DNA of 64,000 nt, taken from positions 3,692,501 to 3,756,500 of the forward strand of contig JAOTOL010001662.1 in assembly GCA_034440575.1 (NCBI GenBank), in the 5' to 3' direction. Every line of letters begins with the position of its first letter. Position 1 is the first letter of the stretch. The notes under the pieces were generated by a model, which was not told where the DNA came from, searched no databases, and worked only from the letters and a program-made list of their open reading frames with translations. Both the position numbers and the translations under genes were made by a program. Positions 24,091 to 33,501 of this stretch are shown here, one piece after another. Origin of the DNA: Imbricaverruca yamaguchii (Eukaryota > Arthropoda > Thecostraca > Neoverrucidae).

Positions 24091-24579
24091 TGCCGCCATT
24101 TTGTATATGAAACCTTGCCGGTAATTTCGGAAGTATTTGAACAGGAGGTAGAGGGTTGAAATCCACTGACTTCGGAACGATGGTGATGGGTTTCGCACCT
24201 TGCAGCGCCAAATTAAGTTATTCATACTCACCTCAGCATCAGATCATAATGGGTACTTATGAAATGTACTGGTCTAAATCCGGCGACTATTTGCACGAGT
24301 GTTGCTTATGTCACGTCGAAATCCGTTTGCCCCCGCATGCAAATACAAGGTACAACCACTGTCCACGTTACTCTATCTGGGATGGGTGAAATTTGAGTCT
24401 TAATAACTGAAAGGGGCTTACTTAGACCTCCAATGTAAAATCCAGCCAATGAAATATAGGTGTTTCTATTGTTGGGGAAGGGAAGGTGGTGTGAACAGTA
24501 GGAGTAGTTCCTCCCACAACCTCAAAACACTGCTGCTTAAAGGTGTTGATTCCTTGGTTTTGCAAGAAACATTGAATTT

Positions 24580-24900
24580 TCAAAAAAACCAAAAACCTTG
24601 AATTTTCCCTTGCACCAGCATTGAAGGCCTGTCGACAGCACTGGGCATCAGTGTATCCGAGAATGAGGCCACAGAGTGACCAACCTCCTCCCTGAACTGA
24701 TGAAACTTCAACTGGAACTGACCTGAAATTGAATACTCAGTGTACTGAAGCTTATAATATTGGTATGAATCTATGCAGACATGCTTCAGCCCCTTTCCCA
24801 CATCATTTTGGAATAAGGGAAAACCACACACATGATTAATGCTGTTCTCCAACATTACTATCAGGTATTTGTACTGAATGCTGAAAGTATTTACCTTACT
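24580..24900 (-). CDS. Unidentified exon-like open frame in an AT-rich block
   Basis: After a possible acceptor (TTTCAGCATTCAG, near 24885) a minus-strand frame of about 95 codons reads YKYLIVMLENSINHVCGFP, FQNDVGKGLKHVCIDSYQYY, SGQFQLKFHQFREEVGHSVA and DRPSMLVQGKIQG. The amino-acid composition is ordinary for a protein and the stretch is not repetitive. I do not recognise the family. The frame loses coding character after QGKIQG, near 24600. It may be a gene exon or a mobile-element relic. Confidence 0.35.
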   Translation of the reverse strand, partial: SKVNTFSIQYKYLIVMLENSINHVCGFPLFQNDVGKGLKHVCIDSYQYYKLQYTEYSISGQFQLKFHQFREEVGHSVASFSDTLMPSAVDRPSMLVQGKIQGFWFF

Positions 24901-25254
24901 TGTCAGATAAAATGGTGACTTAGTGCTTTATTCATCTTTTTAGGCATGCATGGCCACAAATCCTCTTCTTAATAGCACCCTTTGCACTGCAGTTGGTCAA
25001 ATTTGTTCCTCAAGTGCACTCAGTGAGCCTATTTTTGATTGATTATTTGGGCTTAAGGGCGCGCCGACCGGGAGGTCATTTAGCGCCCATTAATGCGCCT
25101 ATTCCCTTAGGGGTCATGTGTCTTTGTGAACCAGCTGATGCACACAGTGCACCTCAGGTTGCCAAGATTTATGGTCAAGGGTGTGACCATGCAGAAAGAA
25201 TGGTCCAATAAATGTGCACTCCAGTAATAAAATGGCTTTTATTATGCACGGTAA

Positions 25255-25370
25255 TTTACAACCAAATTGAGTTCACAAAAGCATCATAGTTGAAAATGAG
25301 GATATTTCCATCAAAATGCACTTTAATGCTGCCGTTAAAGCTCTGGAGCAATTCCGACATGCATATACTT
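25255..25370 (-). CDS. Possible 3' end of an unidentified reading frame
   Basis: A minus-strand frame reads SELLQSFNGSIKVHFDGN then ILIFNYDAFVNSIWL and a stop. A few bases later is an AATAAA polyadenylation-type signal (about 25233-25238). It might end the unit that includes 25870-26180. No splice link was established. Confidence 0.2.
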
Positions 25371-25869
25371 ATACACAGATCATTACAAAATAATTATGAT
25401 AACCTGCATCTCAGATACTTCCCACTTAATGCATAAAATACCTTACCTTCTTATTACTTAGCACAGGGCTAGAGAGCAAATAATGAGGCACATGTCATGC
25501 CGAATATACTTACTCTTTAGTGTCATCTAATGGTTTCCATATGCTGGGCAATGGATATTGAACTATGGTTATATATGTCATAACATGTATGTTGTTTTCA
25601 TCTGGTGTTCACGGCACATTCAAGATTATAATATTCCAAGACATAGGTAGCGAAGATTTTTCTCCAACGGCAGGTTTGGATAGGTTAGGTTTAGCTATGC
25701 TGCATTTTTGTCTTTACATTTCATTTTATCTTCTGCTACCTAAACAAAAGTCCATTTTTTATTGTTAATTCGCATACAACCTGAAAAGTAAGCATTTGCA
25801 CAGAAAATGAGTTATTCCATCATGATAGTCACCTTCATAAACATTGCATTCGAATTATGCATTCCAAGG

Positions 25870-26180
25870 ATTCATAACACGCATTGAAGCATACATTTAC
25901 CGGTAAGACTAGGTTCATATTTGGCAAATCCAGCTATGGTTTCAATTTCAATTCGTGAAACTTTGAGCGTTATGAACGATATCGGGTTGAGGGTTGTTGT
26001 ATCCCATGAACTGAAGAAATTCTGCACCAAGCTTAAGATCATGTTCAATACCCTGGGAATCCAAACAATATTACTCAGTCTCATCTTTCAATTTCCCATG
26101 CGAACAATCAGAAACAATGCATACCAAACCACAACACTCTGATGTCTTCACTGTGCCACAGCTGAATCTTAGCCAGGTTT
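25870..26180 (-). pseudogene. Exon-like frame with internal stop and frameshift, unidentified
   Basis: One minus-strand frame reads TVKTSECCGLVCIVSDCSHG, KLKDETE, stop, YCLDSQ, GIEHDLKLGAEFLQFMGYN and PQPDIVHNAQSF. It then shifts frame to RIEIETIAGFAKYEPSLTG, followed by GTAAAT. The protein-like text on both sides of one TAA and one frame change suggests a decayed gene or transposon frame. The stop might instead be skipped by splicing to the CAG at about 26060. No family is recognised. Confidence 0.3.
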
Positions 26181-26547
26181 TAAAATGTATTTGGAATGTT
26201 TACGTGACGTCACGACATATACCAAAATTATGATAGATTATACTAGAAGTCTAGCACATTTCTGCTTACGTCACTTGGGCTGGAACTAAAAACCTACTGG
26301 ATTGCGTTGCACCCTTTAGTCTTGGTACCCAGGTCAACACAGTCGGAGTTCGGAGGCACTTCGGGTGAACACGCGAGAAGGGCCGGTGAGGGCGCAGCTT
26401 TCGCTGAGGCCTCCACCGGTGGCGACCGGAGGACACCCAGTGGCTAGCTCCGCCCGTCTCATACACAACCTGGTAACGCCAGTCTCATAGCCATCTAGCC
26501 ATCTGATCTGATAGTCTCATAGCCATCAGTGGTGTACGCCATCTAGT
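26181..26547. other. Intergenic, no gene seen
   Basis: Includes GC-rich text near 26330-26460 with only short frames. Confidence 0.4.
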
Positions 26548-26925
26548 ACCGTCTATCTCGTGCACCACCTGTTACCGCCCATCTCGTACACCACCTGGTA
26601 CCGCCCATCTCGTACACCACCTGGTACCGCCAGTCTCATACGCCATCTAGTACCGTCTATCTCGTACACCATCTGGTACCGCCAGTCTCATACGCCATCT
26701 AGTACCGTCTATCTCGTACACCATCTGGTACCGCCAGTCTCATACGCCATCTAGTACCGTCTATCTCGTACACCACCTGTTACCGCCCATCTCGTACACC
26801 ACCTGGTATCGGCCGTCTCGTACACCACCTGGTACCGCCCGTCCCATACACCACCTGGTATCGGCCGTCTCGTACACCACCTGGTACCGCCCTTCCCATA
26901 CACCACCTGGTACTGCCCATTTAAT
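26548..26925. repeat. 25-26-bp minisatellite in two alternating forms
   Basis: Units TACCGCCCATCTCGTACACCACCTGG and TACCGTCTATCTCGTACACCATCTGG alternate with TACCGCCAGTCTCATACGCC forms, giving a partly dimeric higher-order order. Confidence 0.9.
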
Positions 26926-27429
26926 ACCGCAGTCGGTTCGTTCGTTTCATGCCCCATTTGGACTACTTTCATATCCGAACAGGTATCGCCTGTCTTGTAT
27001 CCCCATTGGCACCGCCAGCCAGCACCGCAGCTAGTGTCACCTGCCTCGCACCCCACCACAGCCTGCCAGACATGTACGACGATGGCGCAGCTGTCGAAGA
27101 ACATGAGTCTCAGTTTTGCCGCATTACCTACCCGCAAGCTTCTAGTCGGCAAGGCCTTTGACATGCCCGAGTGTCAGATTGACGTGCGGGCAGTGTCACG
27201 TCAGCCGGACAACACCGGGCATCAGATGATTAGACACATCGAAGACTAATGTGAACATCGAAGGCGATGGAAGTTTGACCGGAATCGAATAGAGGTCTTA
27301 CGTGTATGTCTGGCTCCAGGACTGTTTCGATCGTTGAGGGTTCCTGGACGTGGGTGCTATGTGCGCGAAACATCCACCAAGCAGCAGCAGTAGGTGTATG
27401 CACATGACAATGATATGATTGGATCTGCG
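26926..27429. other. Intergenic, no gene seen
   Basis: Short overlapping frames only. Confidence 0.4.
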
Positions 27430-27840
27430 GCGATGACACCGATCGGCACGCAACAATGGGACTCGTATTACCGCGATGATTACTCGCCGATCGGCACATA
27501 AAAACGGGACGCCTGGGACTGCAGCGGAGACTCGCCGATCGTCACACAACAATGGGACGGGACGCCTGGGACTGAGCGGGGACTCGCCGATCGTCACACA
27601 ACAATGGGGGCCTGGGACTGCGCGGGGACTCGCCGATCGTCACACAACAATAGGGCTTGGGACTGGAGGGGAAAAAGGGGACCGCCGATCGTCACACAAC
27701 AATGGGACGGGACGCCTGGGACTGCAGCGGGGACTCGCCGATCGTCACACAACAATGGGACGGGACGCCTGGGACTGCAGCGGGGACTCGCCGATCGTCA
27801 CACAAACATGGGACGGGACGCTTGGGACTGCGACGAAAAC
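27430..27840. repeat. About 53-bp minisatellite, 7-8 imperfect copies
   Basis: Unit landmarks are GGGACTCGCCGATCGTCACA, CAACAATGGGACGGGACGCC and TGGGACTGCAGCG. Copies vary in length. Confidence 0.9.
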
Positions 27841-29149
27841 TCTCCGATTGGCAGCAATAAGATAAAAAAGGTGATAATTAATCAGGCCTCGGTGCAACTT
27901 CTCCACTGGAAAATCGACAAAACCAGGTCAGCTTCGCGCGAGTCCAGGAGATGAGATCATCATCTTCCCAACTGAATTGCAAGGCAATCAGACATTCCAT
28001 AAGCTGATTTATCAGTGGCCAAAGTCGCCCGGACAGCGCAGACATTTTCATAGATAACCTAACCAATTCTAAAATAGATTGTTCATGCAGCCGGGACGAG
28101 ATATCTCTCACGAAACCAGGGCAGGTCCGAGGCAATATTTTCCAGACATATTTTCAGATACAACCGGGAAAATTACAAATTAATATTAGCAGGGTACTAA
28201 ACCAAGGGGATTCAGACACCCGACCCACGCGTGATCTCTAGCCATACATGCAGGCCATGTGGACGCGAGGATGGTACTTGTAGAAGCGAGGGACATTACA
28301 CATGGCACTTTAATGTGCTGGCAGTCCACTTTAAATGTCATTTCTGCCGGATATTTGTGCCACCTTCCCATCTGGCGACGTGGTTGCTACCTACGCTTTC
28401 TCCATTTCACCTCAGGCATAACTGAAGCTGTGGAGCCCGCGGAGAGAAAGAAAACTATCGCGCCTCTTTCCAGACGACAAATCTAATCCACAAACTTTTT
28501 CCGGCCGTGTACCAAAGGTAATATATTACCTTGCATGAGATATATGCATGTCTATCGCATATATGCGATAGACCCGCTAAATAAGCAACAAAGCGTCGCG
28601 CGTACATACACAAACTTATTGACATTCTACTTGACCTGATAGCAAGGAATCCCATGACAAAATCCGCCATAGGCTTAGACTGCTTCAGGTCAGGTCGACC
28701 ATCGCAATACACACCGGTCTTGATGTGCTTGATTAATGACAGTCTGCCAGTAATGATAAACCACTGGGAAATGATGAACATTAATTAACATTGAGGTTGT
28801 GAAAATATACCTATTCATTTTAATGAAACGTGTCATCCGAGGTCCGAGACTAAATAAAGCATTTGACCTAAAAATAATTCGTCATCCATGAAACGAATGG
28901 TCGGAGAATATCTGGCAGCAATACATGTTAAGTAGCATTATGCAACATACCGCAGCAATGCCGCATGCTACATGCCTGCACACGCCGTCTCCATCAAAAC
29001 ACTGATAAGACAAGTTGAAGCATATCCACAGCAGTGTCACCGCATCCCAGCAACCCGGCATGGCCTGGCCAATTTCCACTTCGGAAAAAAATTGAAAGAC
29101 GTATTGATTTTCAATACTGGAAATCGTCCACATCACAAATCACAGCACG
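27841..29149. other. Intergenic with one dispersed repeat and two palindromes
   Basis: A dispersed repeat copy (TTTTCCAGACATATTTTCAG through CATGCAG-type text) covers about 28138-28260. No gene is supported; the 108- and 85-codon minus frames show no domain. Confidence 0.4.
28515..28573. other. Two adjacent perfect palindromes, 18 and 24 bp
   Basis: 28515-28532 is AAGGTAATA followed by its reverse complement. 28550-28573 is GTCTATCGCATA followed by its reverse complement. The spacer is 17 bp. Confidence 0.9.
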
Positions 29150-29280
29150 TTACTGCTGGCGTTACTCCTCGAATTACTGCTGGCGTTACCGCTCGCATTA
29201 CTGTTGGCGTAGCTGTTGGCGTAGCTGCTGGCATTGCTGCTGGCGTTGCTGCTCGCCTTACTGCTCACGCTTCCAATGGC
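29150..29280. repeat. Short GCTGGCGTTACTGCT repeat
   Basis: About eight imperfect 15-18-bp units with the core TGCTGGCGTTRCTGCT. Confidence 0.8.
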
Positions 29281-29475
29281 TGCGACAAAGCATCTTGTGT
29301 GACATCCACCTCGATCCCCTCCTTTGGAAGCGAATTGTTATTCCCAATGACAGATTATTGAAGGAGATCGCCGACTTCATTTCGCTTCATGTCTAAAAAA
29401 TACCATGGTAAATCGACTATGTAGGGTGGTGATCACTTCTCCCTTCTATGCTGCGGAGGCTTCCTTCCTCATGCA

Positions 29476-29477
<2 letters not shown>

Positions 29478-29551
<74 letters not shown>
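29478..29551. repeat. (AT)n followed by (GT)n microsatellite
   Basis: Uninterrupted AT dinucleotides switch to GT dinucleotides near 29521. Confidence 0.98.
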
Positions 29552-29556
<5 letters not shown>

Positions 29557-30171
29557 CTGTGTGAAATCGTGTGTTTCAATAAAAGCAAACAGAACGAACA
29601 ACTACCCCATATTGGCTTGACCCGTAGTCATCATTGTTCCTGTATTACAAACGCCGTCCAATACTGGCCCAATACGATGTGGGGCACATATAGACACATT
29701 TGCGAGCATTATGCATACTGTAAGACAGCACTACTATCGGTATAAACGGCTGTCCTCGCATGTGTTCAAATAGCGACTGATTGTTGATGTTGCAATGATC
29801 TGGCGTGCTGTTTGCTTTCGGTAACTAGTGAATGCCTTATAATGGCCTTGAGCTACTCGTTTTGGCTCGTATGCGACTACATATATCGCCGACAATTCGT
29901 TCCGATATTTTCGACATAGTGCAATCAGTTTCCCCGGCTTTAGGAAAGCAACCGCATTTTCAGCCGATATTTATGAAACTTGGCTAGCATCTGTCAACGC
30001 CAGGAAACAGGGAAGTGGAAAATTTGCATGCCAATAACGTGGCCAGTCGGCAGTGGAAAATTGAAGAGTGAATGTATTGCGCGTGAAGTTGTTGTGACAG
30101 ATAGGGCGGCGAAGAAACAAAGTTGAGATGAAGAAAAATATACATTGAACTGCCGACCGCTTAGCACGAGG
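29552..30171. other. Intergenic, no gene seen
   Basis: Nothing recognised between the microsatellite and the GAGCGGCGC insert. Confidence 0.4.
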
Positions 30172-30479
30172 GTGCCTGCGTCGTTCGGTAGCCCAAATGC
30201 ATCCACTGAAATACGAGCGGCGCCACACCGAGCGGCGCACACGTCCCGAGCGGCGCACACGTCCCGAGCGCGCGCACACGTCCCGAGCGGCGCACACGTC
30301 CCGAGCGGCGCACACGCACCGAGCGGCGCACGCTTCCGAGCACCGAGCGGCGCACACACACCGAGCGGCGCCCAAACACAAAGCAACCCCCAACAACCAA
30401 CCAACCCAGCAAAAAAAAAAAAAAACCAAAAAAAAAGTGCCTGCGTCGTTCGGTAGCCCAAATGCATCCACTGAAATAC
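30172..30479. mobile_element. GAGCGGCGC-array insert with poly-A tail between 43-bp direct repeats
   Basis: 30172-30214 and 30437-30479 are identical 43-bp sequences (start GTGCCTGCGTCGTTCGG, end CCACTGAAATAC). Between them are about nine CCGAGCGGCGCACACGTC-type units, then a C/A-rich stretch, then A15-CC-A9 directly abutting the second direct repeat. The same unit forms the larger array at 31285-31972. A poly-A tail plus flanking direct repeats is the usual signature of retroposition. A 43-bp duplication is long for that, so a templated or tandem duplication is an alternative. Confidence 0.6.
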
Positions 30480-31284
30480 CGAACTTACTACGCTTCGTTC
30501 CGTTCCATTATGCATGACTGCTAGTCCTGCATTATTAGCTTGCGTATCGACTAGTCTTGTACTCTCATGATCAGGAGCATTACTGAGATGCTTTGATGCA
30601 AGGAAGGCACGGATGTTCCTCATTGCACCCACTGCCGCTTAGTTCTCACTGCCGAGCAATCATATACCAGGTGCTGATGACCCTTCGGCTTCCATAGAAC
30701 CGACTGAGATGTGAGGGGGCCGAACCCACCCCAGCGAAGGATAGCTCAGACACGAGAGTAGCCGAACCCACCCTAGCGAAGCGTAACCCAGATGTGACGG
30801 TAGACGAACCCACCCTAGCGAAGAGTAACTCAGACGAGAGAGCAGCCCACCCACCATATCGAAGCGTAGTTCATGTCTACACATTCCCACTCGTTCCACG
30901 ACTTCACCGAGGTGGACGGTGTCGTATCACGTCGTATATTGATTATACCGGTGCGAAACATGATGTTTTACAAGTACATGTTTCCAACGACTGCAACCGA
31001 GTCTGCAAGACCGCTGCACCTCCTACTGCCTGTCGGAATTAGTCCAGCAAATCAGCACAACACTGCAAACGGCCACTCGTCAACCTAGGGCGGGTAATGA
31101 CTAGAGCTCAACAAAGACAGTATGGATACAGTTGGGCACAAGCCGAAGCATCTACGCAGTGGATACAACAGCACAGTCATGTGAAGCCAATCGTGCGACA
31201 CCAATTCAGGCGGTTTAGTCTCTTGGAGGCTATAAGCGTACGACTTCTCCAGAAATGAAAACGGATGAGCCCATCCAGACCGTT
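30480..31284. other. Intergenic, no gene seen; weak 50-bp repeat
   Basis: 30705-30860 contains three imperfect units with GAACCCACCCTAGCGAAG. No gene is supported. Confidence 0.5.
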
Positions 31285-31972
31285 GGCATCGCACACACCG
31301 AGCGGCGCACACGCACACACCGAGCGGCGCACACACACCGAGCGGCGCACACACACCGAGCGGCGCACACACACCGAGCGGCGCACACACACCGAGCGGC
31401 GCACACACACCGAGCGGCGCACACGTCCCGAGCGGCGCACACACCCCGAGCGGCGCACACGTCACCGAGCGGCGCACACACCGAGCGGCGCGCACACACC
31501 GAGCGGCGCAGCACACCGAGCGGCGCACACACCGAGCGGCGCACACACACCGAGCGGCGCACACACCGAGCGGCGCACACGTCCCGAGCGGCGCACACGT
31601 CCCGAGCGGCGCACACACACCGAGCGGCGCACACGTCCCGAGCGGCGACACCGAGCGGCGCACACCGAGCGGCGCACACACACCGAGCGGCGCACACACC
31701 GAGCGGCGCACACGTCCCGAGCGGCGCACACGTCCCGAGCGGCGCACACACCGAGCCGAGCGGCGCACACGTCCCGAGCGGCGCACACGTCCCGAGCGGC
31801 GCACACACACCGAGCGGCGCACACGTCCCGAGCGGCGCACACACACCGAGCGGCGCACACGTCCCGAGCGGCGCACACGTCCCGAGCGGCGCACACACAC
31901 CGAGCGGCGCACACGTCCCGAGCGGCGCACACACACCGAGCGGCGCACACACCGAGCGGCGCACACGTCGGC
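31285..31972. repeat. 16-18-bp GAGCGGCGC array, about 40 copies
   Basis: Two unit types alternate: CCGAGCGGCGCACACA(CA) and CCCGAGCGGCGCACACGT. Varying numbers of CA produce frame mixing, so frames of 300-420 codons on both strands are artefacts. Confidence 0.97.
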
Positions 31973-32094
31973 GATATTCCGCCGACTCCATTGCAGCCAG
32001 AGCCGCACCATGCGCTCCGAGACCGCCGACCACTCGCTGGTATGACGCCACTGCTGGCAAGCCAGCTGTTCACTGTGACGTCACACGAACACAC

Positions 32095-32465
<371 letters not shown>

Positions 32466-32504
32466 CTGGCTAGCGTCGATGCGTCCATCGTCACGACACC
32501 CGAT

Positions 32505-32710
32505 TACCTATCATACCTGACACTGTCCGAGCACGCCACACTCTCCCGGCACACCTGACACTTTCCTATCGCGTCTGACACTGTCCGAACATACGTGACA
32601 CAGTCCGGACACATCGGACGCTATCCTGACACGCGTAACACTATTCGGACATACGTGGAACTGTCCGGACACATCTGACACACCTGACACTGTTCGGACA
32701 CATTGGCACA
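32505..32710. repeat. Degenerate 24-bp TGACACTGTCCGGACACA repeat
   Basis: Nine or so variable units containing ACACTNTCCGGACACAYS. Confidence 0.8.
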
Positions 32711-32719
32711 CGGCCAAGC

Positions 32720-33187
32720 GGTCCTATCACAGCCAAATCACGTTCAACGGATCGCGGCTACACCAAGTCACCACAGCCTGCAGCAATACCAGGTCACCAG
32801 GCTGCCACAGCCTGCGGCAATACCAAGTCACCAGGCTGCCACAGCCTGCCGCAATACCAGGTCACCAGGCTGCCACGGCCTGCTGCTACACCGAGTCACC
32901 ACAACCTGCAGCAATGCTAGGTCATCAGGCCGCCACAGCCTGCCACTACACCAGGTCACGACCGGCCGCTACATCAGGTCACCACAGCCTGCGGCAATGC
33001 CAGGTCATCAGGCTACCACAGCCTGCGGCTAAACCAGGCCACCACAGTCTGCGGCTACACCAGGTCACCACAGCCTGCGGCTACACCAGGTCACCATAGC
33101 ATACGGAAATGCCAGGTCACCACAGCCTGCGGCTACACCAGGTCACCACAGCCTGCGGCTACACCAGGTCACCACAACCTGCGGCTA
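32720..33187 (-). repeat. 27-bp array carrying the nephrin stop-codon context
   Basis: On the minus strand the unit reads GACCTGGTGTAGCCGCAGG followed by CTGTGGT. The end of the gene's last exon reads CACCTGGTGTAGCCGCAGG, where CACCTGGTGTAG encodes the final HLV and the stop. So about 17 units reproduce the last codons, the stop and the first 3' UTR bases. Copies nearest the gene are cleanest. Farther copies carry GCAATACC or GCTGCCA variants and a 5-bp longer form. Confidence 0.85.
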
Positions 33188-33501
33188 CACCAGGTGACCG
33201 CGGTGCTCCAGCGACGACTCGGGAATGGCCGGCGGCGGCGAGCTGGCCAGCCGGCCGAAGCTGGAGAGCGGCTTGGCAACGGGCGGCCGCTGGTGGGGAA
33301 GTGTCGAGAAGTGCCTCGTGTCCGGGTAGTAGGTGGACTTAAGACTGAGCTGCGGCACCGAGCCGTTGGCCGAGCTGGGCGCGTTCGAGTGCAGCAGGTC
33401 GGGCGTGGGCGTGTCGAACGACGGCGGGCCGAACTGCGGCGCCCGCGGCGGCTGCGTCGTGTAGTTGGTGTACTGGCCGCCGGCCGGCTCCACGCCCACA
33501 C
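33185..33501 (-). CDS. nephrin-like: Last exon: distal tail, RGHLV and stop
   Basis: Acceptor GTGGCGGCAG; starts in phase 1; 104 codons then TAG at 33185-33187. It reads GVEPAGGQYTNYTTQ, PPSFDTPTPDLLHS, STYYPDTRHFSTLP and LEHRGHLV. I recall human nephrin ending in the same five residues, so this is very probably the true C-terminus with a PDZ-binding end. The acceptor side and the stop side are each joined to a minisatellite made from that boundary. Confidence 0.93.
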
